From: Microbacterium oleivorans
Lineage (GTDB): Bacteria > Actinomycetota > Actinomycetes > Actinomycetales > Microbacteriaceae
Length of the DNA stretch: 64,000 nucleotides
Assembly (NCBI RefSeq): GCF_023715745.1
Contig: NZ_JAMBOV010000002.1
Span: 310,001-374,000, forward strand
Reading direction: 5' to 3'
Below are positions 24,574-33,711 of the stretch, one piece after another. Position numbers and translations under genes: made by a program. Numbering within the stretch: the stretch's first letter is position 1; each line of letters begins with the position of its first letter. The notes below the pieces were generated by a model. It had not been told where the DNA came from and did not search any database. It saw nothing but the letters and a program-made list of their open reading frames with translations.

Positions 24574-25581
24574 GTGAGTGAGAAGTCGATCACGATCGAG
24601 GACGTCGCCGCCCTGGCGGGTGTGTCGCGGCAGACGGTGAGCAACGTGCTCAACACTCCGACGATCGTCAGGACCGCCACCCGCGAACGGGTGCAGGACG
24701 CCATCTCCCGGCTCGGCTACTCGCCGCACGCCTCCGCGCGGCGGTTGCGCACCCGCCGCAGCGCGACCATCGGCATCCACCTCGATCCCTATGCGGGCGG
24801 GATCTCGGGGGTCGTGCTCGACCGCTTCGTGCACGCGCTCACCGAGCGCGCCGGCGACCGGGGCCTGCGGGTGCTCGTGTACGCGGCATCCGATCAGGAC
24901 GAGGAGATCCGGCGGATGTCCGAGCTCGTCGACGCCGGCGACGTCGAGGCCGTCGTCGTCACCGGCACCCGGTACGGCGACCGCCGACTGACCTGGCTCA
25001 CCGAGCGCGGCGTGCCGTTCGTGTCGTTCGGCCGCCCGTGGGACGTCGCCGCGCCCGAGGACAGTGCGCATCTCTGGGTCGACGTCGACGGTGCCTCGGG
25101 TACCCGCGCGGCGACGCAGCACGCGCTCACCGTCGGCCCGCGCGTCGCGTTCCTCGGCTGGCCCGCCGGCTCGCCGACCGGCGATGACCGCGAGCGGGGG
25201 TGGCGGGAGGCGATGACGGATGCCGGTGCCCGCCCCGACCTGCGTCTGTCCGCCGAGGAGCAGGTCGCCGAGGCCCGCGCGCAGGTCACCACGCTGCTGG
25301 CGTCTACCGCGGTCGACGCGATCGTGTGCGCGAGCGACACCCTCGCCGTCGGGGCGCACGTCGCCGCGGTCGCGGCGCAGCGGTCGGACGTCCTCATCAT
25401 CGGCTTCGACAACACCCCTGCGGTCGAGGCCCTCGGCCTCTCGAGCGTCGAACAGCTCCCCGAACTCGTCGCCGCCGGCACCCTCGACCTGCTCATGGGC
25501 GGCGGGAGCCGCATCGAGCGCCGTGCCGCGGGGGAGAGCGAGGGTCACGTGCTCGTGCAGCCGCGCCTCGTTCTGCGCTGA
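24574..25581 (+). CDS. LacI family transcriptional regulator
   Basis: A 335-residue LacI-type repressor. The HTH is at residues 6-27 (ITIEDVAALAGVSRQTVSNVLN) and the hinge helix at about 48-58 (SPHASARRLRTRRS). A periplasmic-binding-protein-like effector domain fills 60-335, with FVSFGRPW and VDAIVCASDTLAVG typical of sugar-responsive members. Start GTG 24574 has GGGGGG upstream at good spacing. The divergent operator at 24500-24513 makes it the likely repressor of the sugar importer and debranching operon. The downstream 175 bp to the IclR gene end hold a weak GC hairpin without a T-tract (25606-25621) and no gene I can support. Confidence 0.92.
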   Translation: MSEKSITIEDVAALAGVSRQTVSNVLNTPTIVRTATRERVQDAISRLGYSPHASARRLRTRRSATIGIHLDPYAGGISGVVLDRFVHALTERAGDRGLRVLVYAASDQDEEIRRMSELVDAGDVEAVVVTGTRYGDRRLTWLTERGVPFVSFGRPWDVAAPEDSAHLWVDVDGASGTRAATQHALTVGPRVAFLGWPAGSPTGDDRERGWREAMTDAGARPDLRLSAEEQVAEARAQVTTLLASTAVDAIVCASDTLAVGAHVAAVAAQRSDVLIIGFDNTPAVEALGLSSVEQLPELVAAGTLDLLMGGGSRIERRAAGESEGHVLVQPRLVLR

Positions 25582-25756
25582 CCGTCGGCGCGATCGGAAT
25601 GCCGGCCGCCGCGTGCGGCGGTGCAGTCGGATGCTGCGGCGCTGGTGCGGGCGCGCCTGCCGCGACCGCGGCTCGATGGCCGGAGAAGAGCCCGCAACCG
25701 CCTCGAGGCTGAATCGACGGAGGAGGTACGGCGCGGCGGTCCCGCATCCGGCGCGG

Positions 25757-26548
25757 TCAGCGGCGTCCGATGCGGCGGGAGAGCTCGGCGGCGGCGTCCG
25801 CCGCGAGCGCGGCGAGCCGCTCCGGGTCGGGGGCGGCGTCCTCGGGCCAGGTGACGGCGATGGCCGCAGCGGGCCAGTCGGCGTGGTCCCGGACGGCGAC
25901 GCCGACCGAGCGGAAGCCGAGTGTGACCTCCCCGTCCTCGCTCGCGTGGCCGGCGGCTCGGGTCTGCCGCAGCAGCTCGCGCAGCTCAGCGGGCCGCCCG
26001 GGGCCGTGTCCGGTGCGCTGGGTGGAGAGGGATGCGGCGTCCGGGAACAGCGCACGGACCTGCTCGCGGGGCAGGGCGGCGAGCATCGCGCGGCCCGTCG
26101 CGGTGAGGTGCGCGGGTAGGCGCACACCGACGTCCGTGATGAGCGCGGGCCGACGGGGCGCGCGCTCCTCGACGATGTACAGCACGTCGCGGCCCGTCAT
26201 GACGGCCAGGTGCGCGCTCTCGCCCGCCCGGTCGGCGAGCTGCGCGACGATCGGGCGGCCGAGCCGGGCGAGGGGCTCCTGCCGGGCGTACCCGCCTGCG
26301 AGTTCGAACGCCGCCGTGCCCAGACCCCAGCGGCGGTCGCCCTCGAGATGCACGACGAAGCCGTGGGATTCCATCGCCGCGAGCAGGTGGTAGACGCTCG
26401 AGCGCGGCAGGTCGAGTTGGCTCGCGATGGTCTGTGCCGCGACGGGTCCTCGCTGATGGGCGAGGAACGTGAGGATGCGAAGCGTCTGATCCGCCGCCGG
26501 GACCTTCGGCCGATCGGCCACCGGGGCCCGCGCCTTGTCTGGGATCAC
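25757..26548 (-). CDS. IclR family regulator of histidine utilisation
   Basis: A 263-residue IclR protein. A winged helix is at about 20-80 (QTLRILTFLAHQRGPVAAQTIASQLDLPRSSVYHLLAAM broken over helices), and the GAF-like effector domain with LTATGRAMLAALP is at about 85-255. It is divergent from hutH with 58 bp between starts, so it probably controls hutHUI with histidine, urocanate or imidazolone-propionate as effector. GTG 26548 lies inside the inverted repeat 26536-26553, which suggests tight autoregulation. Confidence 0.88.
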   Translation of the reverse strand: MIPDKARAPVADRPKVPAADQTLRILTFLAHQRGPVAAQTIASQLDLPRSSVYHLLAAMESHGFVVHLEGDRRWGLGTAAFELAGGYARQEPLARLGRPIVAQLADRAGESAHLAVMTGRDVLYIVEERAPRRPALITDVGVRLPAHLTATGRAMLAALPREQVRALFPDAASLSTQRTGHGPGRPAELRELLRQTRAAGHASEDGEVTLGFRSVGVAVRDHADWPAAAIAVTWPEDAAPDPERLAALAADAAAELSRRIGRR

Positions 26549-26553
26549 AGACA
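26536..26553. promoter_or_regulatory. Inverted repeat in IclR-hutH intergenic region
   Basis: TGTCTG (26536-26541) and CAGACA (26548-26553) are separated by GGATCA. The repeat covers the IclR start codon and lies 54 bases upstream of the hutH start, so a bound IclR dimer would sit on both transcription starts. Function inferred from position. Confidence 0.55.
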
Positions 26554-26606
26554 GAGGATGTCATGACGGACTGCGCGCCACCACCCGTGGGCGCTGGAAT
26601 CGGACC

Positions 26607-28169
26607 ATGCCCGCCTCCGCCGTCCTCACCACCGTCACCCTCGGCGATGCCCCGCTCACCCCCGCCGAGGTCGTCAGCGTCGCTCGCCACGACGCACGCG
26701 TCGCCCTCTCGGACGCCGCGCTCGCCCGCACCGCGGAGACCCGCGCCCTCATCGAGCGCCTCGCAGACGACCCGCACCCGCATTACGGCATCTCGACCGG
26801 TTTCGGCGCTCTCGCGACGACGTTCATCGCCCACGACCGGCGCCGGCAGCTGCAGGCGAGCCTCATCCGCTCGCATGCCGCCGGAACCGGACCGGAGGTC
26901 GAGCGCGAGGTCGTCCGCGCGCTTCAGCTGCTTCGCCTGCAGACCCTCGCAACCGGACGCACCGGGGTCCGCCCGGTCGTCGTCCTGACGTACGCGGCGA
27001 TGCTCAACGCCGGCATCACCCCGATCGTGCACGAGTACGGCTCGCTCGGCTGCTCGGGCGATCTCGCCCCGCTCTCGCACATCGCCCTGGCCGCGCTCGG
27101 CGAGGGGCCGGTCCGCGCGGCGGACGGCACGAGACTCGACGCCGCCGAGGCGCTGGCGGCCGCCGGCATCCGCCCCCTCGTCCTCGAGGAGAAGGAGGGG
27201 CTCGCCCTCATCAACGGCACCGACGGCATGCTCGGGATGCTGTCGCTCGCCCTCGCCGACCTCGACACCCTCCTGGCGACAGCCGACCTCGCCGCCGCTC
27301 TGTCGGTCGAGAGTCAGTTGGGGACGGATGCCGTCTTCGCGGCCGACCTCATGGCGCTCCGCCCGCAGTCGGGTCAGGCGGTCTCGGCGGCGAATCTCCG
27401 CCACGCGCTCGCCGATTCACCGATCGTCGCGAGCCACCGGGACCCCGCCGTCTGCACCCGCGTGCAGGACGCCTATTCGCTGCGCTGCTCGCCGCAAGTG
27501 CATGGGGCCGCGCGCGACACCCTGGACCACGCCCGCACCGTGGCGGAGCGCGAGCTCGCCGCCGCCGTCGACAACCCGGTCGTCACGCCCGACGGACGCG
27601 TCGAGTCGAACGGCAACTTCCACGGCGCGCCCGTCGCGTACGTCCTCGACTTCCTCGCGATCGCCGTCGCCGACGTCGCCTCGATCTCGGAGCGCCGCAC
27701 CGATCGGGCGCTCGACCGCTCCCGCAGCAACGGGCTGCCGCCGTTCCTCGCCGACGAGGTCGGTGTCGACAGCGGCCTGATGATCGCCCAGTACGCCGCG
27801 GCGGGGATCGTCTCGGAGCTCAAGCGGCTCGCGGTGCCGGCATCCGTCGACTCCATCCCCTCGTCGGCGATGCAGGAGGATCACGTCTCGATGGGGTGGG
27901 CGGCTGGCCGTAAGCTGCGCCGCGCGATCGACGGACTCGCGCGCGTGCTCGCCATCGAGGTCGTGACCGGATGCCGCGCCCTTGACCTGCGCGCGCCGTT
28001 GCAGCCCGCGCCCGTCACCGGCGCCGTGCGCGAGCTCGTCCGCACGGTCGTCGAGGGGCCGGGGCCCGACCGCTTCGTCGCCCCCGACCTCGAGGCCGCC
28101 ACGAAGCTCGTCGTCTCGGGCGACATCGCCCGCACCGCGTTCGCAACGATCGAAGGAGATCACGCATGA
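26607..28169 (+). CDS. hutH: Histidine ammonia-lyase
   Basis: A 520-residue HAL: L-histidine to trans-urocanate and ammonia, the first step of histidine degradation. The electrophilic MIO prosthetic group forms from Cys-Ser-Gly in [14 protein letters not shown] (about residues 146-159), the cysteine version used by part of the family instead of Ala-Ser-Gly. Other active-site parts are [11 protein letters not shown] (about 57), [14 protein letters not shown] (about 285) and the NGNFHGAPV loop (about 332). Length matches the family. The ATG at 26607 has only a weak GGAATCGG upstream. The stop overlaps the hutU start. Confidence 0.97.
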   Translation: MPASAVLTTVTLGDAPLTPAEVVSVARHDARVALSDAALARTAETRALIERLADDPHPHYGISTGFGALATTFIAHDRRRQLQASLIRSHAAGTGPEVEREVVRALQLLRLQTLATGRTGVRPVVVLTYAAMLNAGITPIVHEYGSLGCSGDLAPLSHIALAALGEGPVRAADGTRLDAAEALAAAGIRPLVLEEKEGLALINGTDGMLGMLSLALADLDTLLATADLAAALSVESQLGTDAVFAADLMALRPQSGQAVSAANLRHALADSPIVASHRDPAVCTRVQDAYSLRCSPQVHGAARDTLDHARTVAERELAAAVDNPVVTPDGRVESNGNFHGAPVAYVLDFLAIAVADVASISERRTDRALDRSRSNGLPPFLADEVGVDSGLMIAQYAAAGIVSELKRLAVPASVDSIPSSAMQEDHVSMGWAAGRKLRRAIDGLARVLAIEVVTGCRALDLRAPLQPAPVTGAVRELVRTVVEGPGPDRFVAPDLEAATKLVVSGDIARTAFATIEGDHA

Positions 28170-29827
28170 CCGACACGACCACGCGCACCGTCCGCGCGGC
28201 GCGCGGTGCCACGAAGACAGCGAAGAGCTGGGACGCCGAGGCCGCCAAACGGATGCTGATGAACAATCTCGACCCCGAGGTGGCCGAGCACCCCGAGGAC
28301 CTCGTCGTCTACGGGGGGACAGGCAAGGCCGCCCGCTCGTGGGAGGCATACGACGCGATCGTCCGCACCCTCGACGAGCTCGAGCCCGATGAGACGCTGC
28401 TCGTCCAGTCCGGCAAGCCGGTGGGCGTCTTCCGCACCCACGAGTGGGCGCCGCGGGTGCTCATCGCGAACTCGAATCTCGTCGGCGACTGGGCGACGTG
28501 GCCGGAGTTCCGCCGCCTCGAGCACCTCGGCCTCACGATGTACGGCCAGATGACGGCGGGGTCGTGGATCTACATCGGCACGCAGGGCATCCTGCAGGGC
28601 ACCTACGAGACGTTCGCGGCCGTCGCCCGCTCGCTCGGCCGTGACTCGCTCGCCGGCACCCTCACCCTCACCGGCGGCGCGGGCGGCATGGGCGGCGCGC
28701 AGCCGCTCGCGGTCACGATGAACGGGGGAGCGGTCCTCGTCGTCGATGTGGACGAGTCGCGCTTGCGCCGCCGCGTCCTGCACGGCTACCTCGACGAGCA
28801 GACCGCCGACCTCGACGCGGCCGTCGAGCGGGCACTCGCGGCGAAGGCGGCCGGCGAGGCGCGTTCGATCGGCGTGGTCGGGAACGCGGCCGAGGTGTTC
28901 CCCGAGCTTCTGCGCCGCCGCATCCCGATCGATGTCGTCACCGACCAGACGAGCGCGCACGATCCGCTCGCCTACCTGCCGTCGGGCGTCGCCTTCGAGG
29001 AATGGAAGGCCGAGGCGTCCGCCGACCCCGACGGCTTCACCGAGCGTTCCCGCGCGTCTATGGCCCGCCACGTGGAGGCGATGGTCGGCTTCCAGGACGC
29101 CGGGGCCGCGGTCTTCGACTACGGCAACTCGATCCGCCGCGAAGCCGAGCTGGGCGGGTACACCCGCGCGTTCGCCTTCCCCGGATTCGTCCCCGCGTAC
29201 ATCCGACCGCTCTTCGCGGAGGGCAAGGGCCCGTTCCGCTGGGTCGCTCTCTCGGGGGATCCCGACGACATCGCCAAGACCGACCGCGCCGTCGCCGAGC
29301 TCTTCCCCGAGGACGCGGCGCTCCACCGCTGGCTCGAGAAGGCGGGCGAGAAGGTGCATTTCGAGGGGCTCCCCGCGCGCATCTGCTGGCTGGGCTACCA
29401 GGAACGCCACCTCGCCGGGCTGAAGTTCAACGAGATGGTCGCGTCGGGCGAACTGTCGGGGCCGATCGTCATCGGGCGCGACCACCTCGACGCGGGATCC
29501 GTCGCGAGCCCCTACCGCGAGACCGAGGCGATGGCCGACGGCTCCGACGCGATCGCCGACTGGCCGCTGCTGAACGCCCTCCTGAACACCGCGTCGGGCG
29601 CCGCGTGGGTGTCGCTCCACCACGGCGGCGGTGTCGGCATCGGTCGCTCGATCCACGCCGGTCAGGTCACGGTCGCCGACGGCTCCGCCCTCGCCGCCGA
29701 GAAGCTCGCCCGGGTCCTCGTCAACGACCCCGGCACCGGTGTCATGCGCCACGTCGACGCCGGCTACGACCGCGCGAAGGAGGTCGCCCGCGAGCGCGGC
29801 CTGACCGTCCCGATGCTGGACGCGTGA
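28166..29827 (+). CDS. hutU: Urocanate hydratase
   Basis: A 553-residue urocanase, which adds water to urocanate to give 4-imidazolone-5-propionate using tightly bound NAD+ as electrophile. Typical segments include [14 protein letters not shown] (about 48), [24 protein letters not shown] (about 125-150), the NAD-binding [14 protein letters not shown] (about 170), the active-site cysteine region [12 protein letters not shown] (about 405) and [15 protein letters not shown] (about 485). It starts with ATGA over the hutH stop, so translation is coupled. Confidence 0.98.
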   Translation: MTDTTTRTVRAARGATKTAKSWDAEAAKRMLMNNLDPEVAEHPEDLVVYGGTGKAARSWEAYDAIVRTLDELEPDETLLVQSGKPVGVFRTHEWAPRVLIANSNLVGDWATWPEFRRLEHLGLTMYGQMTAGSWIYIGTQGILQGTYETFAAVARSLGRDSLAGTLTLTGGAGGMGGAQPLAVTMNGGAVLVVDVDESRLRRRVLHGYLDEQTADLDAAVERALAAKAAGEARSIGVVGNAAEVFPELLRRRIPIDVVTDQTSAHDPLAYLPSGVAFEEWKAEASADPDGFTERSRASMARHVEAMVGFQDAGAAVFDYGNSIRREAELGGYTRAFAFPGFVPAYIRPLFAEGKGPFRWVALSGDPDDIAKTDRAVAELFPEDAALHRWLEKAGEKVHFEGLPARICWLGYQERHLAGLKFNEMVASGELSGPIVIGRDHLDAGSVASPYRETEAMADGSDAIADWPLLNALLNTASGAAWVSLHHGGGVGIGRSIHAGQVTVADGSALAAEKLARVLVNDPGTGVMRHVDAGYDRAKEVARERGLTVPMLDA

Positions 29828-31053
29828 TGGCGACCCTGTTCACCGGCATCGCCGAGCTGACGACGAACGCGGATGCCGCGGCCCCCACCGCGACCATCGA
29901 GGACGCCGCGCTGCTCATCGACGCGGGCCGCGTCGCGTGGGTGGGTGCGGCCGCTGACGCCGAGACAGCAGCGGCAGCCCGAGACAGCGGTCTGTCGTCG
30001 ACGTCTCGGGCTTCGGCTGCTGTCTCGCGGTCGGAGGTCGAGGTCGTCGACCTCGGCGGGCGGGCGGTGATCCCGGGGTTCGTGGACAGTCACACGCATC
30101 TCGTGTTCGCCGGCGATCGTGCTGACGAGTTCGAGGCGCGGATGACCGGTGTGCCGTATGCCGCGGGCGGCATCCGGCGCACCGTCGCGGCGACGAGAGC
30201 AGCCACCGACGACGAGCTCCGCGCCCGCCTGGCCGCGCTCGTGGCCGAACTGCACGCGCAGGGGACGACGACGTTCGAGGTCAAGACGGGGTACGACCTG
30301 ACGACCCCCGGCGAGGAGCGTCTCGCTCGCCTGGCCGCGGAGGTGACCGACGAGGTCACGTACCTCGGCGCGCATGTCGTTCCCGAGGGGACCGACCGCG
30401 CGTCGTACGTCGATCTCGTGTGCGACCGCATGCTCGACGCCGTCCGACCGCACGTGCGCTGGGTGGACGTGTTCTGCGAGCGGGGCGCCTTCACCGAGGC
30501 GGAGAGCGAGCGCATCCTCCGTGCCGGGGCGGAGGCCGGCCTCGGCGTCCGCGTGCACGGCAACCAGCTCGGCGAGGGCCCGGGTGTGCAGCTCGCGGTC
30601 CGAATGGGCGCGGCATCCGTCGACCACTGCACCCATCTGACGGATGCCGACATCGCGGCGCTGGCTGCATCGGACACGGTCGCGACGCTGCTTCCGGGCG
30701 TCGAGTTCTCGACGCGCCAGCCGTACCCCGACGCGCGTCGGCTGATCGACGCGGGTGTCACGGTGGCCCTCGCGAGCGACTGCAATCCCGGCTCGTCCTT
30801 CACGAGCTCGATGCCGCTCATGATCGCGCTGGCGGTCCGTGAGATGGGGATGACGGTCGGTGAAGCCGTGTGGGCGGCGACCGCCGGTGGAGCTCGCGCG
30901 TTGAGCCGCGACGACGTCGGCCACCTGGGACCGGGAGCGCGCGCCGACCTGGTCGTGCTCGATGCGCCGAGCCGGCGCCACCTGCCCTACCGGCCGGGTG
31001 TCCCGCTCGTGCACCGCGTGTACCGCGGCGGCGAGGTGCTCAGCCCTCGCTGA
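29827..31053 (+). CDS. hutI: Imidazolonepropionase with an in-frame palindromic insertion
   Basis: A 408-residue amidohydrolase that opens the imidazolone ring to N-formimino-L-glutamate. Metal ligands are in [16 protein letters not shown] (about 80-95), with VHGNQ (about 242) and ASDCNPGSS (about 318). Between the first strands (AWVGAAAD, residue ~43) and [12 protein letters not shown] (~72) sits a peptide of about 25 residues rich in Ala, Ser and Arg where relatives usually have only a dozen. This peptide is encoded by the 67-nt palindrome at 29961-30027. All catalytic motifs are intact, so the enzyme is probably active. It starts at TGATG over the hutU stop and its 3' end overlaps the convergent sixA by 14 bases. 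Confidence 0.95.
   Translation: MATLFTGIAELTTNADAAAPTATIEDAALLIDAGRVAWVGAAADAETAAAARDSGLSSTSRASAAVSRSEVEVVDLGGRAVIPGFVDSHTHLVFAGDRADEFEARMTGVPYAAGGIRRTVAATRAATDDELRARLAALVAELHAQGTTTFEVKTGYDLTTPGEERLARLAAEVTDEVTYLGAHVVPEGTDRASYVDLVCDRMLDAVRPHVRWVDVFCERGAFTEAESERILRAGAEAGLGVRVHGNQLGEGPGVQLAVRMGAASVDHCTHLTDADIAALAASDTVATLLPGVEFSTRQPYPDARRLIDAGVTVALASDCNPGSSFTSSMPLMIALAVREMGMTVGEAVWAATAGGARALSRDDVGHLGPGARADLVVLDAPSRRHLPYRPGVPLVHRVYRGGEVLSPR
29961..30027. repeat. Long palindromic element inside hutI
   Basis: The outer arms CGAGACAGCAGC (29961-29972) and GCTGCTGTCTCG (30016-30027) pair perfectly; the inner arms GCCCGAGAC (29977-29985) and GTCTCGGGC (30003-30011) pair perfectly; only a 4-nt internal loop (GGCA/TTCG) separates them. 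The 17-nt centre contains a smaller dyad GACAG-CGGT-CTGTC. The codons read through it in frame. Such a structure is not required by the protein and resembles in-frame palindromic elements (RPE/REP-like) known in other bacteria. Confidence 0.8.
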
Positions 31054-31522
31054 CGTCCCGCGGGGTGTCCAGGTTCCAGCGTGCCGGCGGGGTCGCGGTC
31101 GCGACGTCCCAGTCGTCGGTGTCCCAGACGAACGTCGCGACAGCGCAGGTCGGCATCGCACCGATGCCCCCGTCGGACAGCCGCTCGGCCAGCACCGTCG
31201 TCCCGGGATCGTGGGCGACGACCACGACGTCCGACACACCGCTCGAGGCTGCGGCCGCGAGGAGCTTCGCGCCCGGTGCGCCGTACAGCGCCTCATCCGT
31301 CTCGACGGAGACACCGAGGGCGTCGGCGAACGCCTGCGCCGTCGTCCGTGCGCGCACGGCGGTGGACGACAGGATGCGGGCGGGCCGCACACCCGTCGCG
31401 GCGAGGCGGCGCGCCATCACGGGGGCGTCCCGGCGGCCGCGGTCGTTGAGCGGACGTTCGTGGTCGTCGTGACCGGTGCCCCAGTCGCTCTTGGCGTGGC
31501 GGACGAGGATGAGGGTGATCAT
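31040..31522 (-). CDS. SixA-type phosphohistidine phosphatase
   Basis: A 160-residue histidine phosphatase. The RHG-like motif [10 protein letters not shown] is at residues 6-15 (catalytic His 9, Arg 8), a second arginine lies in [11 protein letters not shown] (about 58) and the second histidine in [10 protein letters not shown] (about 103). This is the short SixA branch, which removes phosphate from phosphohistidine proteins. The start overlaps the stop of the ureohydrolase gene (ATGA), so it is co-expressed with it and perhaps with hut functions. Small-molecule phosphatase activity cannot be excluded. Confidence 0.88.
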   Translation of the reverse strand: MITLILVRHAKSDWGTGHDDHERPLNDRGRRDAPVMARRLAATGVRPARILSSTAVRARTTAQAFADALGVSVETDEALYGAPGAKLLAAAASSGVSDVVVVAHDPGTTVLAERLSDGGIGAMPTCAVATFVWDTDDWDVATATPPARWNLDTPRDVSEG

Positions 31523-32397
31523 GCGAGGGCCCTTCCGGCGAGCAGTTCCAGGACGCAGAGCGCCGCGAGACGGACGGTGCGGCCATCCGCCGCATCCGCC
31601 GTCGCGTCGACTTCGACGATGTCCGCACTCACGACCCGTCGGTCCCCGGTCGCCGCACGGACGAGGGCCCGCAGCTCCCACGCCTCGAGCCCGCCGGGGA
31701 CGGATGCCGGGCACCCCGGCGCGACCGAGCGGTCGCAGACATCCACGTCGATGTCGAGGTGCACGTCGCCCGCCGCGCCCGCGATCGACAGCGCCTGGAT
31801 CATGACGTCCTCGGCGCCACGGCGGCGCACCTCGTCGAGGGTGATGACCGTGATGCCGAGGTCGGCGGCCCGCTGAGCATAGGCGACCGAGTTGGCGAAG
31901 TCCGCGATGCCGATCTGCACGATGCGCCGCGGGTCGAGACCGTCCTCAGCGAGCCGGCGGACGGGGGAGCCGTTGGACACCCCGTCGCGCAGATCGAAAT
32001 GCGCGTCGAGGGTGATGAGACCCGCGACATCCGCACCCTGCGCGGTCGCATAGGTCACGGAGTTGTCGCCGCCGAGCGCGATCACAAGGTCGGACTGGTC
32101 CCGGAGGGCGCGGACGCGTTCACGCACCCGAGCCTCGCCCTCGGGGCCGTCGGGATCGTCGACGTCGCCGGCATCCGCGATCCGCAGCGCGGCGGCCAGG
32201 TCGATGGGGGGAGGACCGAGCAGGGTCGGGCTGTACCGGCGCAGCGCCTCGCGCACGGCGGCCGGCGTCGCATGAGCGCCCGTCGGCGAGAGCGATGTGC
32301 GGAAGGCGGGCAGGCCGAGGAGCACGGCATCCGCTCGTCCCTCCGGCGACGGCCAGTCGCCGGCACGGGGCCAGAGAGGATCGACGGAGAGCGCCAT
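31519..32397 (-). CDS. hutG: Ureohydrolase family protein, probable formimidoylglutamase
   Basis: A 292-residue arginase/agmatinase/formiminoglutamase fold protein. The manganese motifs are GGDNSVT (about 121), DAHFDLRDG (about 142-150) and DIDVDVCDRS (about 222-231). The first motif has Asn where arginase has His (GGDHS), a variation seen within this superfamily, and the third has Cys in place of the usual Pro. Next to hutHUI, the simplest reading is hydrolysis of N-formimino-L-glutamate to glutamate and formamide, completing histidine breakdown. Agmatinase or guanidinobutyrase activity remains possible. It starts one base after the DUF445 gene stop. Confidence 0.8.
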   Translation of the reverse strand: MALSVDPLWPRAGDWPSPEGRADAVLLGLPAFRTSLSPTGAHATPAAVREALRRYSPTLLGPPPIDLAAALRIADAGDVDDPDGPEGEARVRERVRALRDQSDLVIALGGDNSVTYATAQGADVAGLITLDAHFDLRDGVSNGSPVRRLAEDGLDPRRIVQIGIADFANSVAYAQRAADLGITVITLDEVRRRGAEDVMIQALSIAGAAGDVHLDIDVDVCDRSVAPGCPASVPGGLEAWELRALVRAATGDRRVVSADIVEVDATADAADGRTVRLAALCVLELLAGRALA

Positions 32398-32398
32398 G

Positions 32399-33670
32399 TC
32401 AGGGCAGCAGCAGGTGGGCGACGGTGAAGATCGCGAGGCCCGCCAAGGCGCCGACGATCGTGCCGTTGAGGCGGATGTACTGCAGGTCGCGACCGACCTG
32501 CAGCTCGATCTTCTGACTCGTCTCGTCGGCGTCCCAGCGCTCGACGGTGTCGGTGATGATCGAAGCGATGTCGTGGCGGTAGCGGTCGACGAGGAAGACG
32601 GCGGCATCCGCGATGCGCTTGTCGACGCGTTCCTGCAGGGCGGTGTCGGTCGCGAGTCGGTCGCCGAGGTCCCCGAGCGCGGCGGTCACGCGGCGTCGGA
32701 GCGGGCTGTCCTGGTCGGCGAGGGAGCGCAGCAGGCCCGCCTTCGCGGTGTTCCACGCGTCCGCGGCGAGGGCGCGTACGCGCGGGCTGTCGAAGACGGC
32801 GCTCTTCGCCCCCTCGAGGCGGCCGATCGTCTCGGGGTCGTGCTGCAGATTGTCGGCCAGCCGCTCGAGGTACTGATCGAGCGCCTTCCGCGCCGGGTGC
32901 GCCGGGTCGCGCTGCACGGCCGCGACGAACTTCGTCGCCTCGTGATAGACGGTGTCGTCGACGAGTCGCATCGCGACCGACGGCACCCAGGACGGGAGGC
33001 GACGCGAGACGAGTCCGTCGAACGCCTCGCGGTTCGCGTCCAGCCAGCGGGCGATGCTGTCGACACCCAGGTCGACGGCACCGCGGTGAGCGTCGGCGTC
33101 CACCACCCGCGACAGCCACGTTCCGAGCGAGGGACCCCACGACGGCGACAGCAGGTGCTCGTGGGCGAGGTCGCTGATGAGGTCCTGCACCTCGTCGTCG
33201 CTGAGGGCGGTGAGGATGCCGGTGGCCATCGTCGACGCCTCGGCCGCGACGGTCTCGGCGTGGGCGGGGTCCTGCAGCCAGGTGCCCGCGGTGCGGGCGA
33301 TGTGCGTGGATTCGAGCTTCTGGCGGACGACGCCGCCTTCGAGGAAGTTCGTCTCGACGAACTCTCCGAGGGTGCGCCCGATCTCGTCCTTGCGCCGCGG
33401 GATGATCGCGGTGTGCGGGATCTTTATCCCGAGCGGATGCCGGAACAGCGCCGTCACCGCGAACCAGTCGGCGAGTGCGCCGACCATGCCGCCCTCGGCC
33501 GCCGCACGCACATATCCCCACCCCGAGACGTCCTTCTCGAGGATGAATGCGATGACGAAGACGATCGCCATGAACAGCAGCGCGCCGAGCGCGACCGCCT
33601 TCATGGTGCGGAGCCCGCGATACCGCTGCTGATCAGCGGTGCTCAGCGAGCCGTACGGGATGCGGGCCAT
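32399..33670 (-). CDS. DUF445 family membrane protein
   Basis: A 423-residue protein with one hydrophobic segment near residues 24-45, then the family hallmark AAAEGGMVGALADWFAVTALFRHPLGIKIPHTAIIPRRK (about 56-95, partly re-entrant), a long soluble helical region, and a last membrane helix at about 402-421. DUF445 proteins are widespread and of unknown function, linked by context to envelope homeostasis. It is the first gene of a set with the ureohydrolase and sixA (one-base gap), a grouping that does not suggest a common pathway. Confidence 0.9.
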   Translation of the reverse strand: MARIPYGSLSTADQQRYRGLRTMKAVALGALLFMAIVFVIAFILEKDVSGWGYVRAAAEGGMVGALADWFAVTALFRHPLGIKIPHTAIIPRRKDEIGRTLGEFVETNFLEGGVVRQKLESTHIARTAGTWLQDPAHAETVAAEASTMATGILTALSDDEVQDLISDLAHEHLLSPSWGPSLGTWLSRVVDADAHRGAVDLGVDSIARWLDANREAFDGLVSRRLPSWVPSVAMRLVDDTVYHEATKFVAAVQRDPAHPARKALDQYLERLADNLQHDPETIGRLEGAKSAVFDSPRVRALAADAWNTAKAGLLRSLADQDSPLRRRVTAALGDLGDRLATDTALQERVDKRIADAAVFLVDRYRHDIASIITDTVERWDADETSQKIELQVGRDLQYIRLNGTIVGALAGLAIFTVAHLLLP

Positions 33671-33711
33671 TCGGCCATCCTGCCACGGCGGCCCTCAGGC
33701 GCCGGGGCGAC

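Noticed and set aside
25606..25621. Hairpin CCGCCG-CGTG-CGGCGG after the LacI gene as a terminator
   Set aside because: Short stem typical of high-GC background and no T-tract; not strong enough to list.
25582..25756. Possible remnant gene between LacI and IclR genes
   Set aside because: Short frames there have only Ala/Pro/Arg-rich low-complexity translations and no ribosome site or motif.
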